Below are positions 26,893 through 34,934 of a stretch of 39,375 nucleotides of DNA, piece by piece; position 1 is the stretch's first letter; each line of letters opens with the position of its first letter. Made by a program: the position numbers and the translations under genes. The notes below the pieces were generated by a model. That model was not told the origin of the DNA. It did no database searches and was given only the letters and a program-made list of their open reading frames with translations. The DNA lies in IMG/VR virus record IMGVR_UViG_3300029893_000029, positions 1 through 39,375 of that record. One strand, written 5' to 3'. This stretch comes from a virus.

Positions 26893-28892
26893 TGGTAGGA
26901 ACGACCATAGCGTTTGAAAAGAAGAACGGCATCCTTGTACCCGTGAACGCGGCGGTTTCGAGTTACCAGCCGCCGCAGGGGGTAGGAGAATTGACTCGCA
27001 ACGTCAAAACGGACTATCAAACCGGCCTGGATATTCTGAGTAAGCCGTTCCTTGAGTTTGACGAGAAGTCGGTGATTGACGAGATGAACGTGAACCAGAG
27101 GGCGTTTTTACTCCACTCGGACATTGAATTTACGAGAGATGACGAGAAGTGGAGGTGGGACCGGGTGAGGCCGGTGGTGAGGAACAAGGTGCTTTCAATG
27201 GCTGCGCACCTTACGGCTCAAATCTTGGTTCCCAACGTGTTCGCCCAGAACCCCGATGACATGGAGGATAAGCAGATGGGAGAGATTATGCGCCTTCTCT
27301 TGGAGTGGAATGTCAGAAACTCCGATTACGACATCACGTTCCTCTACGGGGTGATTGCGGGATTGGTGAACCCGGCGGCGTATTTCGGCGTTGACTACAT
27401 TGAAGCCACGCAGACCATCAAGGAAAAGGTGAAGGGAAAGTACCAGTTGAAGGAAGTGGTAGACGAGTTCATGTCGGGATTGAAGGTCACGAATGTGCCG
27501 TTGGATGAGGTGTTTATCACCAATCCCTACGAGTATCACCTTCAGAAACAAAGAGCGATAGGAAGGAGGAAATTCCCCGAGTATTCTGAACTAAAGAAAA
27601 TCTACGGCAACCACCCGAACTGGAAGTATGTCCAACCGGGCATAAAGACCGTCTTCAATGAAGAAGACAACACATTCTACGACCAGCGCGACGAAAATTT
27701 GAACACGCTCGCGGAGCACTTCGTGTATTACAACCGGGAAGAGGATTTGGAGGTTCCTTTCGTGAACGGGATTTATATGGGAGAGGACACGGAAAACCCC
27801 GTAGAAGGAAACCCCATCCGACACCGCGACCAGAATAACAAGCCGCTGTATAACTTGGTGAAATTCGGCGCGGAACCGATAGACGAAAAGAAGTTCTATT
27901 TCTTCAAGTCCATTGCTTCCAAGCTGATGAATGACTACGACCTTGCCAATCGTACATGGAGGATAGCGGTGGACACCGCAACCCTTCGGATGAAGCCCCC
28001 CGTGGGAGTGGCGGGGGAAAGTAAGCTCACCACCGACATTTACTACCCCGGAAGTATTGCGAACGTAAGCAAGGACACCCAATTTACCCAACTGCCCGTG
28101 GGGGACGAGAACGCGGGGTATAACCTTATTACCCTTGCGGATAATCAGATGAGCGAATCCTCGCAAGACCCGTTCCGTCAAGGGCTTTCCAAGGACCTTC
28201 CCAATACCGCATTCCAACAGGCCCAACTCACCCAAAACGCGAGAATCCAATTAGGACTTATCGGGAAGATGATTTTAGGCGCAGTGAAAGAACTTGGCTC
28301 GCTTATGTTGGATGACATTATGCACCACCAGACGGTGGCGGAAGTAAACGAATTGGCTGCCGACAAGCTCCAGTTCAAGAACTTCCTTTTTCCCAATCAG
28401 ATAGAGGAGGGACGGCAGATCACGAAAGAGATACGGTTTGACGGCTCACTGATGAGAATGAAAGAGGACGAATTGGAAAAGGTGGAAGCGGAGCTTTTGG
28501 AGGAAGAGGGCGGATTGGAAGGTTCGCGCAGGATTTACAAGGTCAATCCGAGAATGTTCCGTAGGATGAAGTATATGATTTATATTGATGCGGACGCCCT
28601 TCTGCCGACCAATGAGGCGTTTGAACAGGCGATGAAACTCGATGCCTACGCGAAGGCCATCACCAATCCGCTCATCGCCAGCGATATGGATGCTATGACG
28701 AACGTGACGAGAGACCTGCTCTTGGGGGCGATGAAAGTAACGAGGGGTAAAGAGGAGAAATATCTTCCCAGGCAGAAGCCCCAGATGTTGCCGCAGATGT
28801 CCCAACCCACTAATTCGATTTCGGCGCAGGCGAGAGAAAGCCAAGAAAAAAGTTCGTTATCCGAACTTAAAAAGGTCGCCATAGGAAGTTAA
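26892..28892 (+). CDS. Portal protein
   Basis: A 666-aa protein from ATG 26892, right after the leader hairpin. An earlier in-frame TTG would put the leader inside the protein. It sits between TerL and scaffold/capsid. It contains NVNQRAFLLHSDIEFTRDDEKWRWDRVRPVVRNKV, and late helical segments TAFQQAQLTQNARIQLGLIGKMI and LGSLMLDDIMHH typical of large portals. An extended C-terminal Gln/Pro-rich end follows. Forms the dodecameric vertex for DNA passage. Assignment rests on position, length and general pattern. Confidence 0.8.
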   Translation: MVGTTIAFEKKNGILVPVNAAVSSYQPPQGVGELTRNVKTDYQTGLDILSKPFLEFDEKSVIDEMNVNQRAFLLHSDIEFTRDDEKWRWDRVRPVVRNKVLSMAAHLTAQILVPNVFAQNPDDMEDKQMGEIMRLLLEWNVRNSDYDITFLYGVIAGLVNPAAYFGVDYIEATQTIKEKVKGKYQLKEVVDEFMSGLKVTNVPLDEVFITNPYEYHLQKQRAIGRRKFPEYSELKKIYGNHPNWKYVQPGIKTVFNEEDNTFYDQRDENLNTLAEHFVYYNREEDLEVPFVNGIYMGEDTENPVEGNPIRHRDQNNKPLYNLVKFGAEPIDEKKFYFFKSIASKLMNDYDLANRTWRIAVDTATLRMKPPVGVAGESKLTTDIYYPGSIANVSKDTQFTQLPVGDENAGYNLITLADNQMSESSQDPFRQGLSKDLPNTAFQQAQLTQNARIQLGLIGKMILGAVKELGSLMLDDIMHHQTVAEVNELAADKLQFKNFLFPNQIEEGRQITKEIRFDGSLMRMKEDELEKVEAELLEEEGGLEGSRRIYKVNPRMFRRMKYMIYIDADALLPTNEAFEQAMKLDAYAKAITNPLIASDMDAMTNVTRDLLLGAMKVTRGKEEKYLPRQKPQMLPQMSQPTNSISAQARESQEKSSLSELKKVAIGS

Positions 28893-28896
28893 AATC

Positions 28897-29199
28897 ATGT
28901 CAGAAATCTATTACCCGAGCGAAGCAAAATACGCACGCGCAAAGAGCGCGGTAGAGAATTATTCCCGTGACGCCTCAAGGTTTCCCAACAAGGCGGAATA
29001 TAAGCTTGTGGGGCTTGGCAAGGCGCAGAAGTTGGAAGGGGATGATTTGGTGAAGTTCGTGTACGAGGGTCTTGGAGGTGCCCCTGCGGTTTCCGGTCCT
29101 GAAGCATCGGAGAGGAAAAAGAAATCGCAGGAAGCGAAAAAGCGTGCCGCCGAGAGGGACGAGAAGGCGATTCGCAAGGAACGAATGAACGTAAAGTAG
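28897..29199 (+). CDS. Small charged protein after portal
   Basis: A 100-aa protein. YYPSEAKYARAKSAVENYSRDAS is followed by a folded middle (KYKLVGLGKAQ-like, LVKFVYEGLGG) and a strongly basic coiled tail (KKKSQEAKKRAAERDEKAIRK). Probably virion-assembly related by position. No family recognised. Confidence 0.5.
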   Translation: MSEIYYPSEAKYARAKSAVENYSRDASRFPNKAEYKLVGLGKAQKLEGDDLVKFVYEGLGGAPAVSGPEASERKKKSQEAKKRAAERDEKAIRKERMNVK

Positions 29200-29200
29200 T

Positions 29201-29509
29201 ATGAAAAAGCTCCTCATTATTTTGCTCACGAAACACCTCTTTCGCTGGATTTCCGAGGATGATGTGTTCGTAGAAACCCCCGAAGGCATTACCCACAAAA
29301 GAAAACTGTTGACTTTGGAGCAGGTAGAGGATTTGAGAGAGAACGCCACCAAAATCAAGAATAATTACTTTTGGAAGGTGATGATGAACGAAATCCGCTA
29401 TGCGGCGTATCTTCACTGGCTCAAGACCGGAGAGGATTTGTCGGCGCGGATGCTCTTGCGGGCGGAGGAAATCATAAGAAAGAACGTGGAGAAGTTTGCG
29501 AAAGAATGA
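29201..29509 (+). CDS. Small helical protein between portal and scaffold
   Basis: A 102-aa protein. A hydrophobic/basic start (MKKLLIILLTKHLFRW) is followed by KRKLLTLEQVEDLRENATKIKNN and an aromatic region (YFWKVMMNEIRYAAYLHWLK). Its position suggests a morphogenesis role; not a recognised family. Confidence 0.5.
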   Translation: MKKLLIILLTKHLFRWISEDDVFVETPEGITHKRKLLTLEQVEDLRENATKIKNNYFWKVMMNEIRYAAYLHWLKTGEDLSARMLLRAEEIIRKNVEKFAKE

Positions 29510-29524
29510 GGTATATGGTATAAT
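29496..29524 (+). promoter_or_regulatory. Late promoter upstream of scaffold
   Basis: TTGCGA (29496-29501), a 17-nt spacer and TATAAT (29519-29524) preceded by TG. The -35 lies inside the upstream gene. Confidence 0.8.
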
Positions 29525-29542
29525 AGTCGAAACACCATTGGC

Positions 29543-29586
29543 TTACGAGCCGCCGCCGACTTTTACGAAAGTTGTGGGGCGGTTTT
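29543..29586 (+). promoter_or_regulatory. TTACGA leader with terminator-like hairpin (scaffold)
   Basis: TTACGA (29543-29548) lies 18 nt after the -10. The stem CCGCC/GGCGG (29550-29554 with 29578-29582) and GACTTT/AAAGTT with loop TACG is followed by TTTT. A second small hairpin, GACGT/ACGTC, follows. The scaffold ATG is about 75 nt further on, unlike the other two leaders. Confidence 0.6.
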
Positions 29587-29660
29587 GACGTGCGGGAACG
29601 TCGTTAAACAAATCCCGATACAAAAAACGGTCGCTAGAGCCGCATAAATCTAGATACGAT

Positions 29661-30269
29661 ATGTTTGAAGAAGAAAAGGTTGACCTCGAACCAACGGAGG
29701 AAACTCCCGAACCTGAGGTACCCGAAGAGGGTTCAGCCGAAGAGCTTGAAAAGGAGCGAAAGTTGCGCCAGAAGGCCGAGAGTGCCGCCCAGCGTCACCG
29801 CGAAGAAGCGGAGAAGTTGAGGAAAGAGTCCGCCTCAAAGGAGGACTTGAAGGAACTCGAAGCCAAGATGACGCGTACCGTACAGCGGCAACAGGTTCTT
29901 GGTGAAATTCAGAAAGTTGCCCGCACTCCAAAGGAGGCGGAGGATATTCTGAAACACTACGAACAATCCCTTGTTCCGACGGGCGATGTGGTAAAAGACG
30001 TCGCACGCGCCAAACTCCTCGCAAGCGAGGACGGAGGCGAAGAGGAAGAAGCGGAAGCCGCAGAAGCGTCAAAGGAGCGGAGAGGAAAGGAGATTTCGGG
30101 CGGAAAGCACGTGGATGATTCGCAAGAACCGTCCCTTGATGCCGAAACCCGACAACTCATTTCCATGAACCGTATGACGTGGGACGCGAAATCTAAGACG
30201 TTCAAGAACGAACGAGGCGTCAGTTATAACCCCAAAACGGGGGAAGTGACCGACCCGCGCAGGAAATAG
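29661..30269 (+). CDS. Capsid scaffolding protein
   Basis: A 202-aa protein. An acidic Pro/Glu-rich start is followed by a coiled coil (ELEKERKLRQKAESAAQRHREEAEKL, about 27-60), helical EIQKVARTPKEAEDILKHYEQ, an acidic linker, and a basic C-terminal end (TFKNERGVSYNPKTGEVTDPRRK) that would contact the capsid protein. Composition, size and position before the capsid genes are typical of scaffolds. Confidence 0.75.
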   Translation: MFEEEKVDLEPTEETPEPEVPEEGSAEELEKERKLRQKAESAAQRHREEAEKLRKESASKEDLKELEAKMTRTVQRQQVLGEIQKVARTPKEAEDILKHYEQSLVPTGDVVKDVARAKLLASEDGGEEEEAEAAEASKERRGKEISGGKHVDDSQEPSLDAETRQLISMNRMTWDAKSKTFKNERGVSYNPKTGEVTDPRRK

Positions 30270-30276
30270 CTCATTG

Positions 30277-30324
30277 ATAGCTCTAGGCAAGAAAGGTCGA
30301 AAGACAAGAATTGCTTAAAGCTAT
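30277..30324 (+). promoter_or_regulatory. Hairpin covering the start codon of the 30323 gene
   Basis: ATAGCT (30277-30282) pairs with AGCTAT (30319-30324), which contains the first bases of the ATG, and AGGCAA (30285-30290) pairs with TTGCTT (30311-30316). The loop holds an AAAGG. It may set the expression level of the decoration protein relative to scaffold. Confidence 0.4.
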
Positions 30325-30835
30325 GTTCAACATTGACGATTTTGGAATTGTGCGTGGCGGAGGGTCAAACTATTCCGCCCTCGTTCAAGACCGAAACACC
30401 TCTTCTTTGACGGTTACGATAAAGAGGGGGGAACTGTTGAAGCGTTCAACCAACTCAGCCATCCCGATTCTCACGGGCGACCCGGAAATTGCCACCGATA
30501 TTCTTATCGGTCTCGCAACCTCCGAGTCCACCGAGACGGCGAGTGCTGATGGTGCCGTGGATGTGGCTCAAATCCTTCCCGGTACGGTGCTTCGTGGAAA
30601 GCCGACTACGGCTTCGAACATGAACACCCAAGCGCTTCTCGACGGTCTCCGGTTCGATTATGTTGCCTGTGACGTTACGTCATTGGCGCAGACAATCGAT
30701 GAGGACGAAGGGGATGACCCGAACGTCCACGGACTCTGCATCCTTGATGGTGATATTGTAGCCGGTACGCTTGATGTGTTTCCACACATGCTTGCGACGC
30801 TGAGCGGTTCTCTTGTCGGACAAATTATGGATTAA
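30323..30835 (+). CDS. Probable capsid decoration/head protein
   Basis: A 170-aa protein from ATG 30323 (TTG 30311 would be inside the leader hairpin). Beta-rich: SLTVTIKRGELLKRS, ITGDPEIATDILIGLATSES, then DVAQILPGTVLRGK and a DxxVAGT-type end, resembling small trimeric decoration proteins (lambda D-like) located between scaffold and capsid genes. The role is inferred from position and fold pattern. Confidence 0.6.
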   Translation: MFNIDDFGIVRGGGSNYSALVQDRNTSSLTVTIKRGELLKRSTNSAIPILTGDPEIATDILIGLATSESTETASADGAVDVAQILPGTVLRGKPTTASNMNTQALLDGLRFDYVACDVTSLAQTIDEDEGDDPNVHGLCILDGDIVAGTLDVFPHMLATLSGSLVGQIMD

Positions 30836-30838
30836 TCT

Positions 30839-31792
30839 ATGTTTACTACTCTAAAAGGAAGTGCACATACGGATCTAGTCCGTACATCACTGGACGATGT
30901 AGCGTGGGAAGCATTTGACCTCGAACGTCAACCGAGCGAGGTTCGTGCCGACGACGCGCTGTTCTTCCGTCAAAAAGAGACGGACAAACAGGCATTCATC
31001 GACTTTGAGGTGGCGGGACCGGGGGAGTTTGACGAGGTGATAGAAGACGAGGAATACCCCGAAGCTACCATCCGTTCCGACAACCGAACGGCGCACGTTA
31101 TCCGCAACTACAAGAAAACGCTGGCGCTCTCCGAAGAATTTATCGAAGACGATCAGTGGGATGTGGTGCAGAACGAAGTGAGGATGATGGGGGACAATGC
31201 GAGGAAAGCACGGGACAAGTACGCGTTTCAGCGGTCGTACGGGGATGCATTCTCCGGCGCGACCACGAACAACGGCTCCGCGCTCGTGGGGAACTCGCAC
31301 ACCAACCTGAACGGCGACACCATTGATAACCTTGAGACCGGCGTTTTGAACGCCGACAACCTTGAGACGGTCATTACGTCGCTTCGCCTCCAAAAGGCGC
31401 AGGATGGTACTCCCGGCTCCTATCACTGGGACGGTTTGCTTGTTCCAGTGAACCTCGCAGAAGAGGCACACTCGGTAGCAAAATCAGAGCTGAAGGCGGG
31501 AACGGGCAACAACGACCTCAACTACTTCTCTACCATTTATCCCGGTATGAGAATTGGCGTGTCGCTGTGGCTCGACTCGACCTACAACACCCTGAACTCC
31601 AACGCCAATACGTCCTACTTTGCGGTCTCAAAGAACAACTCTGTGACGCGCGTGGTGCGGCTCGGTTTCACGACGAACTTCGTGGACCCCCGCTACGACT
31701 CGCGCGGACGTGGGTATTACCGCACGCGCTTCCGCGAGGGAGTGCACGTGGTTTCCTACAACGGGGTTGTCGGCTCAAACGGGACGGTATAA
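30839..31792 (+). CDS. Major capsid protein (HK97 fold)
   Basis: A 317-aa protein. An E-loop-like acidic region (EVIEDEEYPEATIRSDNR) precedes RNYKKTLALSEEFIEDDQWDVV and the spine helix NEVRMMGDNARKARDKYAFQR, then a P-domain with GSYHWDGLLVPVNLAEEAHSV and a C-terminal YRTRFREGVHVVSYNG typical of Mu/HK97-like major capsid proteins. Position after scaffold and decoration genes supports it. Confidence 0.85.
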   Translation: MFTTLKGSAHTDLVRTSLDDVAWEAFDLERQPSEVRADDALFFRQKETDKQAFIDFEVAGPGEFDEVIEDEEYPEATIRSDNRTAHVIRNYKKTLALSEEFIEDDQWDVVQNEVRMMGDNARKARDKYAFQRSYGDAFSGATTNNGSALVGNSHTNLNGDTIDNLETGVLNADNLETVITSLRLQKAQDGTPGSYHWDGLLVPVNLAEEAHSVAKSELKAGTGNNDLNYFSTIYPGMRIGVSLWLDSTYNTLNSNANTSYFAVSKNNSVTRVVRLGFTTNFVDPRYDSRGRGYYRTRFREGVHVVSYNGVVGSNGTV

Positions 31793-31815
31793 CGTAGCTT
31801 TCGAGTTTTCTCAAT

Positions 31816-32484
31816 ATGAAAAAATTAGAAAGCTACAGCATCGGGATTCAAGTGTTGGTGCTCATTCTCATCGGGTATATGGCGTTCAGCAACTCGTCGG
31901 TTTCTCTTGGTGGCGTGTCGAATTTCGACTCCCTCCACTTGAAACCGGCAGTTGCGGGCGACAATGCCCTTGAGGTTGAGAACAACTCTGGGACGGACCA
32001 GTTGGTGGTGCACGGAGCTGGTGGAGTGACCATTTCGGGCACTTCCACCATTTCCGGCGCGTCCACCATTTCTGGTGAAGCGCGTATCGCGGGATTGCGG
32101 AGGACGGGGAGTGTGGCAACACTTTCCACCTCCACGCCTCCCGTGGTGACGGCGGCGCAGGTGTGTGGCAATCCTATATGGAACCAGCCCGATTGGACGG
32201 GACGCGCGTCCTCAACGGACACCGTGACCCTTCCGTCGGCGGGTGATGTATTCAGCGATTGTCTCACGACGAACGGGGACTCTTTTGGCCCCATTCTATT
32301 CGTGAACAGCGCATCGGCGGCGGCTTCAACCACTTTGATTACGGCAGGCGCTTCTTCGACCCTTATTGGGGTTGACGGGAATGCTGACGTTATCAATGGC
32401 GGTAACAAGGCGTACCTGAACTTCCACCGCTACTCGGCAACCGAAATGGTTGTTGAAGTGCGGGAAGCGACGGACGCTGACTAA
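31816..32484 (+). CDS. Membrane-anchored beta-rich virion protein
   Basis: A 222-aa protein. After MKKLESYSIG comes a hydrophobic helix (IQVLVLILIGYMAFS). The body has HLKPAVAGDNALEVENNSG, a hexapeptide-like run GTSTISGASTISGEARIAG and TSTPPV, then a C-terminal globular part with two Cys. It resembles fibre-type proteins carrying host-like TSTPP strings. Located after the capsid gene; exact role unknown. Confidence 0.55.
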   Translation: MKKLESYSIGIQVLVLILIGYMAFSNSSVSLGGVSNFDSLHLKPAVAGDNALEVENNSGTDQLVVHGAGGVTISGTSTISGASTISGEARIAGLRRTGSVATLSTSTPPVVTAAQVCGNPIWNQPDWTGRASSTDTVTLPSAGDVFSDCLTTNGDSFGPILFVNSASAAASTTLITAGASSTLIGVDGNADVINGGNKAYLNFHRYSATEMVVEVREATDAD

Positions 32485-32494
32485 TCCGTTCACT

Positions 32495-32514
32495 CCGCCC
32501 CTTTATGGGGGCGG
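32495..32514 (+). terminator. GC-rich hairpin, weak terminator candidate
   Basis: CCGCCCC/GGGGCGG with a TTTAT loop just after the 32484 stop. No T-run follows, so it may act as an mRNA-stabilising or processing hairpin rather than a terminator. Confidence 0.4.
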
Positions 32515-32553
32515 GGATGAGCGGGTTAGATAAAGGTCTTACAAAACAAACTT

Positions 32554-32970
32554 ATGACAAAAGCAGAAAAAATAGCGGTGTTCGGACTCTTGATTGTGAT
32601 GGTTTTTTCGGTGGTGGGACTGTATGCAAAGGAAAGGAATGTTATCAATTTCGGAGGATACGAGTCGGGAACATACACGGATTCTTCTACCGCCTCGTCT
32701 TCGGTTCCGACAACTGCAACGACTACGAACCCAATTCTCACGAAAGATTCCAACCGGCAGGGAGCAAAAGTGTGTTACCTCTCCGGCACTTCGACGGTGT
32801 TCCTTCATCCTAAAGGACTTTCAACCACGACCGACGTGGTGGTGAACGAGGGCATTCCTCTTTATCCGACCTCTACACAAGCGCAGACATGTCAGGAATT
32901 TCCGAGGATGCAGGGTTACTTGTTCGGAATCGCAGAGAACGCGGCAACGGTCACGGTAGAGGAACACTAA
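32554..32970 (+). CDS. Membrane-anchored small virion-region protein
   Basis: A 138-aa protein. Hydrophobic helix IAVFGLLIVMVFSVVGLYA near the start, then Ser/Thr-rich SSTASSSVPTTATTTNPI, and a beta domain with VCYLSGTSTVFLHPKGL and two Cys (CYLSG, QTCQEF) that could form a disulphide outside the cell. Function unknown. Confidence 0.55.
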   Translation: MTKAEKIAVFGLLIVMVFSVVGLYAKERNVINFGGYESGTYTDSSTASSSVPTTATTTNPILTKDSNRQGAKVCYLSGTSTVFLHPKGLSTTTDVVVNEGIPLYPTSTQAQTCQEFPRMQGYLFGIAENAATVTVEEH

Positions 32971-32971
32971 T

Positions 32972-33229
32972 ATGCTGAAAGAATTGTTGAGGGATTCCAA
33001 ATTACTCACTTCCGCCGGTTCGGTGGTGATTGCGCTCGCCCTTATTTGGCTCATTGCGACCAAGATAGACGCGAACACGCAGGCATTGAACGGGGTATCA
33101 TCGGCGCTTTCGGCAAATACGGCGATTACCTCCCAATTCCAGCTTCTTCTTCTTGAGATAAAAAGGAATCCTGAATCAAGGTCGGCGCTCATGAGGGAGT
33201 TTGCGTTCATCGCAACCTCAACACAATAA
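32972..33229 (+). CDS. Small membrane protein with helical tail
   Basis: An 85-aa protein. One hydrophobic helix (AGSVVIALALIWLIATKI) precedes an Ala/Ser/Asn-rich helical stretch, and it ends IATSTQ. Its stop overlaps the next ATG (TAATG). Possibly a membrane-attached assembly factor; unknown. Confidence 0.5.
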   Translation: MLKELLRDSKLLTSAGSVVIALALIWLIATKIDANTQALNGVSSALSANTAITSQFQLLLLEIKRNPESRSALMREFAFIATSTQ

Positions 33230-33378
33230 TGCCGTTCAGCGGAGTGTATCGGAAGCGGCTCTCCCAGAGAAAAGCAAAGAAGATTCTCGGCGAGGGAATG
33301 GTGCGCGGGCATTCGCTCACGAAGAAACAAAAGAGATTTTTCGGCGCGGTCGCGGGAGGGCAAAAACCAAGAAAATAA
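33229..33378 (+). CDS. 49-aa basic protein
   Basis: From ATG 33229, overlapping the previous TAA. Strongly basic: VYRKRLSQRKAKKIL, then GHSLTKKQKRFFGAVAGGQK and a basic end. The TKKQKRFFGA core is a recurring short phage protein pattern near head-completion genes. It stops directly at the ATG of the adaptor. Function unknown. Confidence 0.65.
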   Translation: MPFSGVYRKRLSQRKAKKILGEGMVRGHSLTKKQKRFFGAVAGGQKPRK

Positions 33379-34551
33379 ATGTTCAGCGTTGGCTCATATT
33401 CATACTCGGAACTTCTGAATGAAGTGGTAGATTCCGCGCGTCGCGCGAATATCACGAACGTGATTACCGCACGCAATCCTATCAACCGCGGTGTGCGCCG
33501 CGTGGTGCGCGAGGTTGATTTGCGGAGTTTGAAAAGAAAATCTGTCTTGGGTACGAACCTCTTTGACGACATTTATATTTACCCCAGTCCTTCCGACCTC
33601 AAAGGCAACGCGATTATAGACATTATCCCGCAGATAAACCGAGGGACGAATTTCAAGGTTCGTCTGGTGACCCAGCACGATTTTGATATAGAAAAAACCA
33701 CAAGGAACAACATCATCGCGGTCGCTACCGATGAATTGGTAAAAACTGTTCTTTATTCCGGCGACGTGGATGATACGAAATTGGTGGTGTCCACGCTTGA
33801 CGCGACTGACGCGGGAGGGGGAACGTGGAGTGCGTACAACGACGCCGCCAACCTCGCGGCAGACGTGGATAACAAAGTGAAGGGCGCGGGGTCGCTGAAA
33901 TTTGATCTGACGGGAGAGGCAACGACGGCGGGAATCGTGAATACTACGCTCACTCAAATTGATATTTCCGATTTCACCAATAACGGCGTGGCGTATGTGT
34001 GGGTATACATCAATTCCACGACCAATCTTACGAACTTCATTTTGGAAATCGGGAACGACCTTACGACGAACTATTACCAGATGACCGAAACCGACCGGTT
34101 TGACGGGACGGCGTTCGTGAACGGGTGGAACCTTTTGAAATTCAATTTCTCCGGCGCAACCGAAAACGGTACGGTCACCGATACCGAGATAGATGCGGTA
34201 CGGCTTTATATGACGAAAACGTCGGGAAAGTCGGATGATGGCTACCGATTTGACCACCTTGAACTCCACAAGGGCGAGATTCACGATATTCTCTACTACT
34301 CCCGGTACGGATGGCAGAACTCATCGGGAACATTTTTGGAGGATTCCACCGCTGACACCGACCTCGTGAACGCGGAAACCGATGAGTTCGATGGATTCGT
34401 GTTTGCCGCAAAGATGGAACTCTTTAGGGAACTCCGCAGGTTCGATTTGGTGAACGACGCGAAACTGGAGTATCTTGAATGGAAGAGAGATTATGTATTC
34501 AGAAATCCCTCGGAGCGACTTGAGATAGCAAGGTCATATTACCGAATCTGA
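33379..34551 (+). CDS. Head-tail adaptor-like protein with inserted beta-sandwich
   Basis: A 390-aa protein. The N-terminus (SYSELLNEVVDSARRANITNVITARNPINRGVRRVV) and C-terminus (KMELFRELRRFDLVNDAKLEYLEWKRDYV) are helical and fit a head-completion/adaptor protein. Residues about 150-300 form a separate jelly-roll/CBM-like beta domain (GAGSLKFDLTGEATTAGIVN, YVWVYINSTTNL, GWNLLKFNFSGA, DAVRLYMTK, FDHLELHKG). A carbohydrate-binding-like domain inside an adaptor would project from the neck. Assignment by pattern and position. Confidence 0.6.
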   Translation: MFSVGSYSYSELLNEVVDSARRANITNVITARNPINRGVRRVVREVDLRSLKRKSVLGTNLFDDIYIYPSPSDLKGNAIIDIIPQINRGTNFKVRLVTQHDFDIEKTTRNNIIAVATDELVKTVLYSGDVDDTKLVVSTLDATDAGGGTWSAYNDAANLAADVDNKVKGAGSLKFDLTGEATTAGIVNTTLTQIDISDFTNNGVAYVWVYINSTTNLTNFILEIGNDLTTNYYQMTETDRFDGTAFVNGWNLLKFNFSGATENGTVTDTEIDAVRLYMTKTSGKSDDGYRFDHLELHKGEIHDILYYSRYGWQNSSGTFLEDSTADTDLVNAETDEFDGFVFAAKMELFRELRRFDLVNDAKLEYLEWKRDYVFRNPSERLEIARSYYRI

Positions 34552-34552
34552 T

Positions 34553-34933
34553 ATGCCGAACTTAATTAGAAAATTACCTCCTATTCGCAACGAAGACCAA
34601 GACGTGGAGCGTTTGGAACAACGTTACCCACAAGGGTTTATCTATCGTACCCCTAAAGGAGAGTTTAGGTTTACTCCCGAAGGCGTAAATCGTGAGGATA
34701 TGTTCGGGACTCGATTGGCGGTTGACCGACCGCCAAAGAGACAGTTTATCCCTTCGGTGATTTCTACCGACAGATTGCGGGACAGGTTTAGGCAAAATCT
34801 TAACCGGTTGAGCAGGTTTGAACGGCAAATCCAGCCAAATATGCTTGGGATGGAAACTTCCACCAATCCGTTTGCGCCAAGCGTGATTCCGGGTCATCCT
34901 GATTTCAGGAATAACATGAGAGGAGTTATCTAA
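34553..34933 (+). CDS. Arg/Pro-rich virion-region protein
   Basis: A 126-aa protein with little predicted secondary structure: LPPIRNEDQDVERLEQRYP, FRFTPEGVNRED, then DRLRDRFRQNLNRLSRFERQI. It lies one base from each neighbour's ORF, in the tail/ejection gene cluster. No family recognised. Confidence 0.55.
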   Translation: MPNLIRKLPPIRNEDQDVERLEQRYPQGFIYRTPKGEFRFTPEGVNREDMFGTRLAVDRPPKRQFIPSVISTDRLRDRFRQNLNRLSRFERQIQPNMLGMETSTNPFAPSVIPGHPDFRNNMRGVI

Positions 34934-34934
34934 T

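Noticed and set aside
27591-28250. 219-aa minus-strand ORF within the portal gene
   Set aside because: Antisense shadow of a conserved structural gene with consistent plus-strand coding.
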